Shown here: one piece after another, positions 10,063 through 20,895 of the stretch | How positions within the stretch are numbered: the stretch's first letter is position 1 | Layout of the letters: every line of letters starts with the position of its first letter | Notes under the pieces: generated by a model | The model's database searches: none | Seen by the model: only the letters and a program-made list of their open reading frames with translations | Told to the model about the DNA's origin: nothing | Assembly (NCBI GenBank): GCA_009691705.1 | Contig: SIAR01000001.1 | Span: 1-64,000, forward strand | Origin: Phycisphaerales bacterium | GTDB lineage: Bacteria > Planctomycetota > Phycisphaerae > Phycisphaerales > SM1A02 | DNA length: 64,000 bases | Direction: 5' to 3' | Made by a program: the position numbers and the translations under genes

Positions 10063-11535
10063 TCAACGGTGCTTGCGCGCCACGATCGTCTTGGTGATCG
10101 TTTCGGGAAGTCCCTGCTGCAGTGGATGGACGAATGCGAGAAAACCAAGCGCCGGAGCGAAGAGCACAACGGTCTTCAGAAGTGCGCGCACTCCGGTGCG
10201 CAGGAATCCTGCGCGCACATCACACCCGCCATCGGGAGCACGCACGATGCGACCACCAACGAGAAACTTGCCGGGGGTTGCGCGCAGCGCGAGTTCAAAG
10301 ATCAGGCACCAGACTCCCGTTACGCCCAACATGATCGACGATGGGGTTGAACTGGAGAGGTCGGGAGTCCACGACGGCATCGCGAGCAACTCATTGAGTT
10401 GCGCACCTGTCACGATCAGCGCAATGACGATCCCGGGAATCAAATCGATCGCAAGCGCGATTACTCGACGCGATAGCGGCAGCGCAACCCACTCCACACC
10501 GAGCGCTGGCGGCGGATCGATCGGCGGATGAATGATGAATCCTGCCAAGAGCATGCCGATGGTGAGTGCGCCAAGAAGCGGCAAGTGAATCCACTTACCT
10601 GTCGCACTCGGCAGTGGCACCAATGGCAGACTCTGCGCAATCGCGCCAGTCACTGGATCAATCGCGGCGATATGCACGGTGCCGCTGGCATCGCTCCATA
10701 CCAAGCGAAAACCGTCCCCCATTCCAGTCACAGTCCACGCGCCCTGCGGCGGTGTGATCTGCGCGAGTTTGCGCGGTCCAGTCGGGGCGAGGTACTGCAG
10801 AACAAATCCCGATGCGTCCGAGTGCGAAATCATCGCGGGACGAGCGCTCCCAGTTACGAGCAACTCAAATCCCTCGCCCGCGCCGATCCACACTTGGCGC
10901 TCCCAGCGCAACGGCGGAGGCTGCTTTGTGGGCATCCACGAGACAAGATCGCTTCCCTCAACATTTAGGATTGCCCACGGGGATGCTGTTGTTCCCCCCC
11001 ACGCCACGAGCATTGGCGCTTGCCGACCTGCGCCGTCCAGAGAGAGTTCACTCCAGTGCATAGGCTTCGATTCGATCAATTCGAATTCGGGCCGCGCCAC
11101 CAGCGCAATTGGACCGTCTATCGCCGGTGCCACCGCGCAAACACGATCCCCCGCTGGGATACTCGGCAACACATCTAGTCTTCCGCTCGGCTGGTAAACA
11201 ATCGAGCCCGTCGCAGGATCGCGAATGGATGAAAGTGCATAGACCGCGCTCCCCGACTTCGCATCGATTGGTGATGCCACGATCCAGAGTCGATTGTCTA
11301 TGGCGGCCAGCGCAAGGGGCAGGGCAGGAAGTCTCGTCACCTCATTGAAAAAAGAGCCATCCATTTCAAAGGTGTGATGGAGAACTATGCATCCACTCGC
11401 TTGCGGGACGGCAATCCACAGATGCGTTCCAGAACTCACCGCCCGCAGCGCGGGCTGGGGATCATCGGCGCGCCCACCCGCGAGACAGGCGAGGGCGCAA
11501 ACGCCCAGAAACAGCCCGGCGAGCAGCGACCGCAT
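10063..11535 (-). CDS. RDD-family membrane protein with large N-terminal extracytoplasmic domain
   Basis: Signal-like N-terminus 'MRSLLAGLFLGVCALACLAGGRAD'; N-terminal ~330 aa of Trp/Gly/Asp-rich beta-type sequence; C-terminal 'LSRRVIALAIDLIPGIVIALIV...GKFLVGGRIVRAPDG' resembles RDD. Confidence 0.75.
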   Translation of the reverse strand: MRSLLAGLFLGVCALACLAGGRADDPQPALRAVSSGTHLWIAVPQASGCIVLHHTFEMDGSFFNEVTRLPALPLALAAIDNRLWIVASPIDAKSGSAVYALSSIRDPATGSIVYQPSGRLDVLPSIPAGDRVCAVAPAIDGPIALVARPEFELIESKPMHWSELSLDGAGRQAPMLVAWGGTTASPWAILNVEGSDLVSWMPTKQPPPLRWERQVWIGAGEGFELLVTGSARPAMISHSDASGFVLQYLAPTGPRKLAQITPPQGAWTVTGMGDGFRLVWSDASGTVHIAAIDPVTGAIAQSLPLVPLPSATGKWIHLPLLGALTIGMLLAGFIIHPPIDPPPALGVEWVALPLSRRVIALAIDLIPGIVIALIVTGAQLNELLAMPSWTPDLSSSTPSSIMLGVTGVWCLIFELALRATPGKFLVGGRIVRAPDGGCDVRAGFLRTGVRALLKTVVLFAPALGFLAFVHPLQQGLPETITKTIVARKHR

Positions 11536-12449
11536 CAGCGTCCATCCTCGACGACTTCAGGGCGAAGCGCCGCCTGGACATCTGTCCAATTGAAGAGCTG
11601 CGGTTTGATGCGGTCCCCTCCGAATGAGGGGGCCTCAGCAGCAAACGCACACTCGCTGTCGGGCGAACCATCGCCAGCACTCCTGCCACTCGACCAGATC
11701 GAAAAACTGATTCGAGTCGCAACTAGCGGCTGAGAAGAATCAGGTGCGCTCCCGACGGCACGCTCACCGCGAACCCACTCAAACCCGTCCAACGCGCAGC
11801 GGGCAATGACCCGCCCGTCGGCATCAAACCACTCGCACCCCACGGGCAGCAAGCTTTCGCCGCGCGCGAAAATCTGACAATCGACGAGTTTGATGCGCCA
11901 TGCGCCGCGGGTCTCATCCCAGTCAATTGAACGTACCTCTTCCCGACCGACGCGCGAGAGTCCCAGGACCTCGACCAATCGTGTTGGAACTAGCAACGCG
12001 CTCAATCCCTGCTCGTCTCCGCCCACGTTGATGGGCACCGTTGCGCGCTGCATCGACCAGGGCCGCAGCAGGGCGCGCGACGGGCGTTCGCGTGGAAACA
12101 CGATCCACCACTGCCCATCACCCGCACCTACCCAGAGAATTCTTTCGCCGAGTTTGCTTACCCGCAGACTCATTTCGGACGGAGGTCGAATGAGCAAGTC
12201 GAAATCACCATCATCAAAGTGTCCCCCCCGCTCATCGCGCCAACGAATCTCGGCGTGTCCGCGCAGTGCGACCGTCGACAGCGCCGCAACGCGGGCCGCC
12301 TGCGCTTGCGCGAATTGTTCGGCGGTGGGCACTGGACCATCCGGCGCAGCGAGATGCACTGTTGGAGTGCGACACGCCGCGAGCGTGATCAACACCAGCA
12401 CCCACATTTGAATCGCAAGCAGCCGCATGCCCGATGGCGAGCAGTTCAT
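11535..12449 (-). CDS. Hypothetical exported lipoprotein
   Basis: Lipobox-like 'MWVLVLITLAACRTPTVHLAAPDGP'; overlaps the downstream RDD gene by 1 nt. Confidence 0.7.
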   Translation of the reverse strand: MNCSPSGMRLLAIQMWVLVLITLAACRTPTVHLAAPDGPVPTAEQFAQAQAARVAALSTVALRGHAEIRWRDERGGHFDDGDFDLLIRPPSEMSLRVSKLGERILWVGAGDGQWWIVFPRERPSRALLRPWSMQRATVPINVGGDEQGLSALLVPTRLVEVLGLSRVGREEVRSIDWDETRGAWRIKLVDCQIFARGESLLPVGCEWFDADGRVIARCALDGFEWVRGERAVGSAPDSSQPLVATRISFSIWSSGRSAGDGSPDSECAFAAEAPSFGGDRIKPQLFNWTDVQAALRPEVVEDGR

Positions 12450-12976
12450 GAGTCGGTGCGGATCACTTCGCCGAGTTGGTCGGCAAGTTCTCGCATTTCA
12501 TCGGCGCGAACGCCTGGATTGGCTACCCGAATCGGAAGTGCTGACGGATCGGATCCGCGTGGACGAAATGTCCAGTACTCGACTTCATCGTCATGAACGA
12601 TTCCGTCGAGACGGATGATCTTGCGGCGCAGCAGCACCAGTGCGAGAATCCACCGAAATCCCCTGCGCCGAGCATCGGTTTCATCGCCCATGCGCTGCAC
12701 CATCTCGAGCAGCGTTTCGTCGTCGACAAATGTCTGCTTGCGATCACCTGGCTCAGGAGCAAGCGAACGCCAGAAACAGACGAGCGCATCGGGGCGCGCA
12801 CCTTGATCCCACACCTCCGCTGCGAAGTCGAACCGCTGCAACATCGGCCGCCCCTCTCCATCGAGCGCGTCGACCAGTGCCGCGACAAACTCCTGAGATG
12901 CGAGGATGGGTTGCTGCGACAAAGCGCACACACCCGAGAATCTGCCGAGTTCATATGTTCCAGCGGTCCCTGCCAT
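12446..12976 (-). CDS. Conserved hypothetical protein
   Basis: Coding-like ORF in a tight operon (4-nt overlap with next gene), 'YELGRFSGVCALSQQPILASQEFVAALVDALDGEGRPMLQRFDFAAEVW...'. Confidence 0.65.
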   Translation of the reverse strand: MAGTAGTYELGRFSGVCALSQQPILASQEFVAALVDALDGEGRPMLQRFDFAAEVWDQGARPDALVCFWRSLAPEPGDRKQTFVDDETLLEMVQRMGDETDARRRGFRWILALVLLRRKIIRLDGIVHDDEVEYWTFRPRGSDPSALPIRVANPGVRADEMRELADQLGEVIRTDS

Positions 12977-12996
12977 TGTTTGATCCTATCGGCAAC

Positions 12997-14277
12997 TCAT
13001 GCGGTCAATTGCGCCACGGCCCAGTTGCGCTTCCCACGGCGGATGAACGCGAATCTTCCGTGGAGGAAAGAGTCACGACTGAGCGTAGTTTCGACGGCAG
13101 CCCGCGCTCCGTTGACCTGCACCGCCCCAGATTCAAGAAACTCACGCGCCTCGCGCTTGCTCGCTGCGAGTCCCGTCTCAAGAAGAAGTTCAAGAACGGA
13201 CTTCGCAACCACGCCACCGCTCGCTCCCGGCAGCGAACAGCCAGGCAACTCTTGGGCCACATCCCGCGCCGACCGTTCGTCGAGCGATCGAACGTCTCCA
13301 CGAAAGAGAGCGGACGCGCATTCCGCTGCCCGCCGCGACTCGGATTCGCCGTGCACCATCGTCGTCATCTCATCTGCAAGCGCCTTCTGCGCCGGGCGAG
13401 CAGCGGGGTCGTTCGCTTGCTCTGCTGCGATCGACTCGACGCGCGACTGCGAAAGAAATGTAAACCAACGCAGAAACTTCAGCGCATCTTCATCAGCAGA
13501 GTTCAACCAATACTGATGAAAGCGATAGGGACTCGTGCGGTCGGCATTCAAATAGATCGCACCGCTCTCTGACTTGCCGATCTTTGTGCCATCGGACTTC
13601 GTAACCAGTTGATTTGTCACTCCAAAGGCATCGCCACCAGCAATACGGCGCACAAGATCGATGCCCGAACAGATGTTGCCCCACTGATCTGCACCACCAA
13701 GTTGCACAGTGCAGCCAGCCGTTCGATAGAGATGCAAGAAGTCGTACGCCTGCAGGATCATGTAACTGAACTCGGTGTACGAGATCCCCTGCTCGCGTTG
13801 TGTCAAACGACTTGCGACTGAATCACGGGCGACCATCTGGTTAACCGAAAAGTGTTTTCCAACATCGCGCAGAACTTCGATGAATCCCAATCGCAATAGC
13901 CAGTCGGCGTTGTCGACAATGCTCGCGGCGTTGTGACCAGAGAAGTCGAGCACGCGTGCGAAGATCGGTCGCTGCCGCGCGATGTTGTGGTGCACCTGCT
14001 CTGAGTCGATGAGTTGTCGCTCGCTGCTCTTTCCGCTGGGATCCCCGATCAGCCCAGTCGCTCCGCCCATCAAGACAAGGGGACGATGACCAGCTTGCTG
14101 CCAGCGGGCGAGCATCGTGATTGGAAGCAGATTGCCAACGGTGAGACTGTCACTCGTTGGATCGAACCCGCAGTACGCCAACCTGCCAGGGGTCACAAGA
14201 TGGCCCGCAAGCAACTCTGAGGTCGTTTGGTGCAGTAATCCGCGCCAAGTCAGGTCGGCAATGAATCCAAATGTCAT
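12997..14277 (-). CDS. tyrS: Tyrosyl-tRNA synthetase
   Basis: 'YCGFDPTSDSLTVGNLLPITMLARWQQAGHRPLVLMGGATGLIGDPSGKSSER'; 'QLGGADQWGNICSGIDL'; KMSKS-type 'KSDGTKIGKSESGAIYL'; C-terminal S4-like domain. Confidence 0.97.
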   Translation of the reverse strand: MTFGFIADLTWRGLLHQTTSELLAGHLVTPGRLAYCGFDPTSDSLTVGNLLPITMLARWQQAGHRPLVLMGGATGLIGDPSGKSSERQLIDSEQVHHNIARQRPIFARVLDFSGHNAASIVDNADWLLRLGFIEVLRDVGKHFSVNQMVARDSVASRLTQREQGISYTEFSYMILQAYDFLHLYRTAGCTVQLGGADQWGNICSGIDLVRRIAGGDAFGVTNQLVTKSDGTKIGKSESGAIYLNADRTSPYRFHQYWLNSADEDALKFLRWFTFLSQSRVESIAAEQANDPAARPAQKALADEMTTMVHGESESRRAAECASALFRGDVRSLDERSARDVAQELPGCSLPGASGGVVAKSVLELLLETGLAASKREAREFLESGAVQVNGARAAVETTLSRDSFLHGRFAFIRRGKRNWAVAQLTA

Positions 14278-14492
14278 CGTGGGATTCTATAGAGGAGGGC
14301 GGCGAGGTTCGGCCATCAGCAACCCCGAGTTCCTCCACAGAACTTCTTTCAAGGCACTTGCGCCAATACTGGCTCGGCGCTACATTCCTCGACTCTTCAA
14401 TCTCAGACCGCACGAACTACTTGAATGCGCCGGATCTTGGCTGAGCCGGCACCACCCCTCGTTGGGGACATTTGGGTAGGAGGTTCAAAACC

Positions 14493-14918
14493 ATGGCCAA
14501 GAAAATAACAAAACAGTTCAAGATTCTTGCCCCCGGTGGCAAGGCGACTCCCGCACCACCTCTAGGACCCGTACTTGGCGCTAACGGCGTCAATCCTGGT
14601 CAATTCATCTCTAAGTTCAATGACGCGACCCGCGAACTCAATGGACGCGTTGTTGGTTGCATCGTCACGGTCTACGCAGACCGAACGTTTGATCTTGAGA
14701 TCAAGAGTTCTCCATCATCAGTCTTGATCGCCACTGCGCTCAAGATTGAGAAGGGTTCTGGAAAGCCAAACACCGACAAAGTCGGAAAGCTCTCCCAAGC
14801 ACAACTGCGCAAGATCGCAGAGGACAAAATGAAAGATCTCAATGCGGGCAGTATTGAAGCCGCGATGCGAGTGATCGCAGGAACCGCACGCTCAATGGGC
14901 GTCACGGTGGAGGCATAA
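14493..14918 (+). CDS. rplK: 50S ribosomal protein L11
   Basis: MAKKITKQFKILAPGGKATPAPPLGPVLGANGVNPGQFISKFND...; start after in-frame upstream ORF extension. Confidence 0.98.
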   Translation: MAKKITKQFKILAPGGKATPAPPLGPVLGANGVNPGQFISKFNDATRELNGRVVGCIVTVYADRTFDLEIKSSPSSVLIATALKIEKGSGKPNTDKVGKLSQAQLRKIAEDKMKDLNAGSIEAAMRVIAGTARSMGVTVEA

Positions 14919-14922
14919 TCCA

Positions 14923-15621
14923 ATGGCAGTAAAAGCACCAGTCGTAATCGGTCACAGCAAGCGCGTGCGCGCCAATCAGGCGTTCATCGCAAAGACTCTG
15001 AGTTCACCCGCCGATGGAGTGAAGGCCCTTCGCAAGTTCAAGGCGACGAAGTTTGACCAATCGGTCAACGTCGTCGTCCACCTTGGAATTGATCCAAAGG
15101 TTGCCGATCAGGCCCTGCGCGGCGCGATCTCTTTCCCCAAGGGCGTTGGAAAGACCGCCCGCGTCATCTGCTTCTGCAACAGTGATAAGGCCGCCGCTGC
15201 GAGAGCCGCGGGCGCTGTTGAAGTCGGTGGAGAAGATCTCGTTGCAAAGATCGAAGGCGGATGGATGGACTTCGAAGTCGCCGTCGCGAGCCCTGACATG
15301 ATGCGCGTCGTGAGTCGTCTGGGAAAGGTGCTCGGTCCAAAGGGACTGATGCCATCCCCCAAGGCCGGCACGGTCACCGCCGACGTTGCGACCGCGGTTC
15401 GCGAATACGTCGCAGGAAAGGTCGAGTACCGAAATGATGATGGTGGCAACGTGCACTGTCTCATCGGAAAGTTGTCATTCAGCGACGAGGATCTCGTCAC
15501 GAATCTCGAACATTTCATCGGCGTGATCAACAAGGTCAAGCCGTCATCATCCAAAGGCCTGTATATCAAGAAGTGCGTCATCAGCGCATCGATGAGTCCT
15601 GGCGTGCAAATCGCCCTCTGA
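14923..15621 (+). CDS. rplA: 50S ribosomal protein L1
   Basis: 'VNVVVHLGIDPKVADQALRGAISFPKGVGKTARVICF'; 'LGKVLGPKGLMPSPKAGTVTADVATAV'. Confidence 0.98.
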   Translation: MAVKAPVVIGHSKRVRANQAFIAKTLSSPADGVKALRKFKATKFDQSVNVVVHLGIDPKVADQALRGAISFPKGVGKTARVICFCNSDKAAAARAAGAVEVGGEDLVAKIEGGWMDFEVAVASPDMMRVVSRLGKVLGPKGLMPSPKAGTVTADVATAVREYVAGKVEYRNDDGGNVHCLIGKLSFSDEDLVTNLEHFIGVINKVKPSSSKGLYIKKCVISASMSPGVQIAL

Positions 15622-15649
15622 TCACACCCGCATTCATCAAGGTGAACCA

Positions 15650-16198
15650 ATGAGCAAACCAATCAAGAACATGATCGTCGGCGAATACAAGAAGCGCTTT
15701 GCCGATGTTGAAGGAGCAGTGCTGATCGAGATTCGCGGCATGCCCGCGAAAGCGACCACCAATCTGCGCGCCCAATTGCGGGCGACAGACGTCAGCGTCA
15801 CTGTGATCAAGAACACTCTCGCGCAGCGCGCATTCGAGGGAACGCCGCTGGCATCGCTCGCACCTGGACTCAAGGGTCCACGGGCGATTGTGTATGGCAA
15901 GACGAGCGTGGTCACGATCGCGCGTCAAATCGTCAAGGCAGCCAAAGAGCATGACAAACTCGCCCTCATGGGTGCGTGCCTCGACGGCTCGTGGTTTGAT
16001 GGCAAGGACGGCGTTGTGCGGCTGAGCAAGTTCCCAACCCGCGAAGAAGCGCAGTCGCAGTTGATCACGCTGATTCTATCTCCAGCGCGCAAGACCCTCT
16101 CTGTCGTGAAGGCACCAGGTGCGCGGTTGCTTGGAGTCGTGAAAGAAATCCAAACCCGCCTAGAGAATGGCGAGACCATTTCTGCGAGAGCAAACTAA
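15650..16198 (+). CDS. rplJ: 50S ribosomal protein L10
   Basis: MSKPIKNMIVGEYKKRFADVEGAVLIEIRGMPAKATTNLRAQLRATDVSVTVIKNTLAQRAFEGTPLASL; position between rplA and rplL. Confidence 0.95.
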   Translation: MSKPIKNMIVGEYKKRFADVEGAVLIEIRGMPAKATTNLRAQLRATDVSVTVIKNTLAQRAFEGTPLASLAPGLKGPRAIVYGKTSVVTIARQIVKAAKEHDKLALMGACLDGSWFDGKDGVVRLSKFPTREEAQSQLITLILSPARKTLSVVKAPGARLLGVVKEIQTRLENGETISARAN

Positions 16199-16245
16199 CC
16201 AAATCTTTTGAACCGCGATCCACTGGTCCCCTCGGGGATGAAATG

Positions 16246-16259
16246 ATGCCTTGTGGCAT
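16246..16259 (+). promoter_or_regulatory. Small perfect hairpin in the rplJ-rplL intergenic leader
   Basis: atgcc-ttgt-ggcat, 5-bp stem, ~35 nt upstream of the L7/L12 start. Confidence 0.3.
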
Positions 16260-16294
16260 TGCCTATGGAACGCAATCTTGTAAGGAGTTTCGAC

Positions 16295-16696
16295 ATGTCT
16301 GACACAAAAACATTTGACGCAAAAATTACATCCATGGGCGACTCGATCGCTTCTCTGACTCTCAAAGAGGCCGTGGAATTGGCCGAATACATGAAGGACA
16401 AGTACGGCATCGAGCCAGCCGCTGCAGGCGCAGTGATGGTTGCGGGTGGCGACGGTGGCAACGCGGCTCCAGCTGCTGTTGAGCAATCCGAATTCACCGT
16501 CATCCTCGAGAACTCGGGTGCGACCAAGATCAACGTGATCAAAGTTGTGCGCGAAGCGACCGGTCTTGGTCTGAAAGAAGCCAAGGACCTCGTCGATGCC
16601 GCTCCAAAGGCAATCAAGGAGCACATCAGCAAGGAAGATGCCGACAAGCTCAAGGCGGCCCTCGAAGCAGCCGGCGGCAAAGTCACTCTGAAGTGA
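16295..16696 (+). CDS. rplL: 50S ribosomal protein L7/L12
   Basis: [49 protein letters not shown]...'[57 protein letters not shown]'. Confidence 0.97.
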   Translation: MSDTKTFDAKITSMGDSIASLTLKEAVELAEYMKDKYGIEPAAAGAVMVAGGDGGNAAPAAVEQSEFTVILENSGATKINVIKVVREATGLGLKEAKDLVDAAPKAIKEHISKEDADKLKAALEAAGGKVTLK

Positions 16697-16767
16697 GTCG
16701 GGTTTTCCCTGATTCAGCTCGCTAGCCAGCCAGACCACTCCCTTCAAGGGCGTTCTGACGCAACCCC

Positions 16768-16797
16768 AAAACCCCGCCCGACCAGGCGGGGTTTTTT
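16768..16797 (+). terminator. Rho-independent terminator after rplL
   Basis: AAACCCCGCC-CGACCA-GGCGGGGTTT followed by a T-run (aaaccccgcccgaccaggcggggttttttt). Confidence 0.9.
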
Positions 16798-16996
16798 TAT
16801 GAAAAAATTAGAGATTGCTCCCATCCTCCCCTTGCGCAAACCTTTGAGCCATTGCTAGACTTCGGGACTTGGCGCGCGCCCCCGCATTTGTCCGGAAACT
16901 CATGAATCATCGGCTGCAACGAGTCACATCGCTGGCAGTTCTGCTGACGATCCATGAGGGCGCATTGGGTTGGAACGAGAATCTTCAGAGGTGACC

Positions 16997-19900
16997 ATGA
17001 CCACGAGAAACGTCCGTGACTATTCGAAGCGCGGAGACGCGATTCCTGTTCCGAACTTGACCCGAGTGCAGCAAGCTGCATACGAGCGATTCTTGCAAAA
17101 AGATGTCGCCTCGAACGAGCGCAGCAAGCACCTCGGATTGCAGTCGCTTCTGCTCGAAATCTTTCCAGTCGAGAGTTACGACGGACAGATGAAACTCGAG
17201 TTCAAGTCGTACTCGTTTGGCGAACCACAGCACACCGAGGCCGAGTGTCGTGAATTGCGCTTGACCTACGGATATCCGTGGCGCGTGAAGATGCTGCTCA
17301 CCCGCGAAGGAACCGCCGAAAAACTCGAAGAAGATATTTATCTTGGCGACATCCCGATTCTTCTTGGCGGTGGTGAGTTCATCGTCAACGGTTCTGAACG
17401 CGTCATCGTCAGCCAGTTGCATCGATCCCCTGGTGTCGACTTCTCGATCGCATCGAGTTTCGGCGACCGTCCCCTGCACAGCGCACGCATCATTCCTGAA
17501 CGCGGTTCGTGGATCGAACTCGAAGTCACCAAGAAGGACGTCCTTGCCATGCGCATCGACCAGTCCACGAAGTTGGCTGCGACAACCTTCCTGCGCGCGA
17601 TGGACGAGAAATTCTCTGACACTGAGAAGATCCTGGAACTCTTCTACGACGTCGAAGAAGTGCGCGTGGAGAAACTTCGCGCCGAGCATTACTCCGCCGA
17701 ACTCATCATCGATCAGGACACGGGCGAAGAACTCTGCAAGATCGGTCTGCCATTTGGCGACAAGGTTGCAACGATTCAAGCGAGCGCTCTCAAGTCGGTG
17801 CGCGCGATCTGCAATCCAGGTGATCCGCTGATCTTGAACACGATCGCAGAAGAGAAGCTCGACTTCCTTGCCGAAGCGACCGAGCACGAAGCTGCGCTCT
17901 TGCGTCTCTACGCACGCCTGCGTCCTGGCAATCCTCCGCAGATCGACAAGGCGAAGGATCTCTTCCTCGAGAAGTTCCTCGACACCAATCGCTATCGCCT
18001 GGGTCGCGTTGGACGCTTCCGTGTTAACCGCAAGTTCTCCGACGATGTCGATTACAAGCAGATTGACGAGAAGCACGAGAATGCGCAGCACCTACGTGCC
18101 GAAGATTTCCTCGCGGTCATTCGGTACATCATGGAGTTGCGACGCCCGACAGATCCAAATCGCAAGTCGCGCGCCCACATCGATGACATTGATCATTTGG
18201 GAAATCGCCGACTGCGAACCTTGGACGAACTTTCGACCGAGGAGATGCGCAAGGGCTTCCTCAAACTGAAGCGCACTGTGCAAGAGCGCATGAGTGTCAA
18301 GGACCCTGCCGACACCTCGTACAAGATCGCTGACCTCGTCAACTCAAAGTCGATCTCAAGCGCGATTGAATTCTTCTTTGGTCGCAGCGAACTTTCACAA
18401 GTCGTTGATCAGACCAATCCGCTTTCGATGCTCGTGCACGAACGCCGCCTCTCCGCACTTGGACCAGGCGGCTTGAATCGCAAGCGCGCTGGATTCGAAG
18501 TGCGCGACGTGCATATCTCTCATTACGGCCGCATCTGCCCGATCGAAACCCCTGAAGGTGCGAACATCGGACTCATTGCGAGCCTCGGTATCTACGCCGG
18601 CGTTGATGATTATGGCTTTCTGCTCACTCCTTACCGCGAGATCAAATCGCGCAAGGCGACCGGAAAGACGATCAGTCTGCGCGCCGATGAAGAATTGAAG
18701 AGTGTGCTTGCGCCAAGCGAAACGCTGAGTACCGCCGGCAACATCAGCCAAGAACTTGTGCTTGTACGCAAGGGTGGCGATCTCGTCACCGCAGAGTCCA
18801 AAGAAGTAGAGTTCGTTGACATCAGCCCCAAGCAGACCGTTGGTGTGTCTGCCGCGCTCATTCCATTCTTGGAACATGACGATGCCAATCGCGCCCTCAT
18901 GGGTTCGAACATGCAGCGGCAGGCGGTTCCGTTGATCAAGGTCGATCCCCCGCTCGTCTCAACGGGCATGGAGAAGATCGTCGGCAAGTACAGCGGGATG
19001 ATTGTGCGGGCAGAGCGGGCTGGAGTTGTCACGATGGTCGACGCCGAACGCGTAATCATCGATAACGCCGACGAGTATCTGCTACGCAAGTTTGTTGGAC
19101 TCAACGAGAAGACATGCCAGAATCAGAAACCGATCGTGCGGCTCGGGCAGCGCGTGAAGGCTGGCGAGATTCTTGCCGACGGTGCCAGTACATCCAAAGG
19201 TGAGTTGGCGATCGGCAAGAATGTGCTTGTCGCCTTCAACACCTTTGACGGTTACAACTTTGAAGATGCGATCGTGATCAGCGAACGCCTCGTGAAGGAT
19301 GACACGTTCACCTCAATCCATATCGAATCGTTCGATGTGGAAGTGCGTGAAACGAAACTGGGCCGTCAGGAGTTCACCGCGGACATCCCAAATGTCTCCG
19401 AGCAGATGCTTCGTAACCTCGATGAACATGGTGTGATTCGCGTGGGAGCACGCGTTAGCCCCGGTGACGTCTTGGTTGGAAAGGTCAGCCCAAAGTCTAA
19501 GAGCGAACTCTCTCCCGAAGAGAAATTGCTGCATGCGATCTTCGGACGCGCTGGAGAAGACGTAAAGAATGATTCGCTCGAAGTTCCTGCGGGAACCGAA
19601 GGCGTCGTTATCGGTGCGAAGCGATTCAGCCGCCGTCAACACCAGAATGACGAACAGCGGCGGCAGCTCAAGAAGGACATCACTGCCTACGAGCATTTGA
19701 TGGATGGCAAGTGCATTCAACTCTTCCGTCAGATGGCGACCGAAATCAATCGCATCATCGGAACAGAGATGGTCGATCCATCGACGCGTCAGCGCATCGG
19801 TGCGAGCGACATTCCTGATGTCATCCTCGAACAGATCGAAGGCTTCAGCGAGAAGTGGATCAAGGGCTCGAAAGAGACCCGCGAACAAGCGCTGGTGACC

Positions 19901-20830
19901 CATGGTCAGTTCTGGCCGCGCATCCAGAAGTTGCTTCGCGAGAAGGAACGACGCGTCAATCACATGAAGCGCGGCGACGAGCTTCCTTCGGGCGTTCTCG
20001 AAATGGTCAAGGTCTATCTGGCCACCAAGCGACAGTTGTCGGTCGGTGACAAGATGGCCGGTCGCCACGGAAACAAGGGAGTCATTGCCCGCATCGTTCC
20101 TGAGGCAGACATGCCCTTCCTTGAAGACGGCACACCAGTCGAGGTGTTGCTCAATCCACTCGGTGTGCCAAGCCGAATGAACGTCGGACAGATCTTGGAG
20201 ACCCATCTCGGTTGGGCAGCCCGCGTGCTCGGATTCCAGGCCGTGACCCCAGTCTTCGACGGCGCGAAAGAGATCGAAGTCTTCGACGCGATCCGTGAAG
20301 CCAACGCCCATGTCAATGCGCGCGTGTCATCGTTCGAGGCAACTGGAAAGGATCCAGGAGGCATTCGTGAATTGCTTGCGCTCATGCCTGAGGACGGCAA
20401 GGTTCAGTTGTTTGACGGTCGCACTGGAGAGGCGTTCAACCAACGCACTTCGATCGGCTACATGTACATCTTGAAGTTGCACCACTTGGTCGATGACAAG
20501 ATTCATGCTCGATCGACTGGACCGTACAGCCTTATCACTCAGCAACCGCTGGGCGGAAAGGCGCGCACTGGAGGTCAGCGATTCGGTGAGATGGAAGTGT
20601 GGGCACTCGAGGCTTATGGCGCCGCGTATGTGCTGCAAGAACTTCTCACAGTGAAGAGCGACGACATTGAAGGTCGACAGAAGATCTACGAGTCGATGGT
20701 GAAGGGCGACAACACATTGCAGGCTGGAATGCCAGTGGTGTTCGACGTGTTGTGCCAGGAAATCAAGGGTCTCTGCCTCAACATTCAGCTTGAAAAAGTT
20801 GGTGGCGAAGCGGCGGCTCCGGTCATCTAA
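16997..20830 (+). CDS. rpoB: DNA-directed RNA polymerase subunit beta
   Basis: '[68 protein letters not shown]'; '[17 protein letters not shown]'; '[32 protein letters not shown]'. Confidence 0.99.
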   Translation: MTTRNVRDYSKRGDAIPVPNLTRVQQAAYERFLQKDVASNERSKHLGLQSLLLEIFPVESYDGQMKLEFKSYSFGEPQHTEAECRELRLTYGYPWRVKMLLTREGTAEKLEEDIYLGDIPILLGGGEFIVNGSERVIVSQLHRSPGVDFSIASSFGDRPLHSARIIPERGSWIELEVTKKDVLAMRIDQSTKLAATTFLRAMDEKFSDTEKILELFYDVEEVRVEKLRAEHYSAELIIDQDTGEELCKIGLPFGDKVATIQASALKSVRAICNPGDPLILNTIAEEKLDFLAEATEHEAALLRLYARLRPGNPPQIDKAKDLFLEKFLDTNRYRLGRVGRFRVNRKFSDDVDYKQIDEKHENAQHLRAEDFLAVIRYIMELRRPTDPNRKSRAHIDDIDHLGNRRLRTLDELSTEEMRKGFLKLKRTVQERMSVKDPADTSYKIADLVNSKSISSAIEFFFGRSELSQVVDQTNPLSMLVHERRLSALGPGGLNRKRAGFEVRDVHISHYGRICPIETPEGANIGLIASLGIYAGVDDYGFLLTPYREIKSRKATGKTISLRADEELKSVLAPSETLSTAGNISQELVLVRKGGDLVTAESKEVEFVDISPKQTVGVSAALIPFLEHDDANRALMGSNMQRQAVPLIKVDPPLVSTGMEKIVGKYSGMIVRAERAGVVTMVDAERVIIDNADEYLLRKFVGLNEKTCQNQKPIVRLGQRVKAGEILADGASTSKGELAIGKNVLVAFNTFDGYNFEDAIVISERLVKDDTFTSIHIESFDVEVRETKLGRQEFTADIPNVSEQMLRNLDEHGVIRVGARVSPGDVLVGKVSPKSKSELSPEEKLLHAIFGRAGEDVKNDSLEVPAGTEGVVIGAKRFSRRQHQNDEQRRQLKKDITAYEHLMDGKCIQLFRQMATEINRIIGTEMVDPSTRQRIGASDIPDVILEQIEGFSEKWIKGSKETREQALVTHGQFWPRIQKLLREKERRVNHMKRGDELPSGVLEMVKVYLATKRQLSVGDKMAGRHGNKGVIARIVPEADMPFLEDGTPVEVLLNPLGVPSRMNVGQILETHLGWAARVLGFQAVTPVFDGAKEIEVFDAIREANAHVNARVSSFEATGKDPGGIRELLALMPEDGKVQLFDGRTGEAFNQRTSIGYMYILKLHHLVDDKIHARSTGPYSLITQQPLGGKARTGGQRFGEMEVWALEAYGAAYVLQELLTVKSDDIEGRQKIYESMVKGDNTLQAGMPVVFDVLCQEIKGLCLNIQLEKVGGEAAAPVI

Positions 20831-20895
20831 AGCTCGGTCTAGTTTGATTTGATTGGTTCGTTCCGAAATTTGATTCATTTGCGAAGGATCCACAT

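Noticed and set aside
12593-13572. Two overlapping ~300-aa plus-strand ORFs
   Set aside because: Antisense to tyrS and the conserved hypothetical gene; no recognisable motifs, Arg/Ser-rich composition.
16199-16294. Possible L10(L12)4 autoregulatory leader between rplJ and rplL
   Set aside because: The known leader lies upstream of rplJ; here the rplA-rplJ gap is only 28 nt and the rplJ-rplL gap shows only a small 5-bp hairpin, insufficient to call it.
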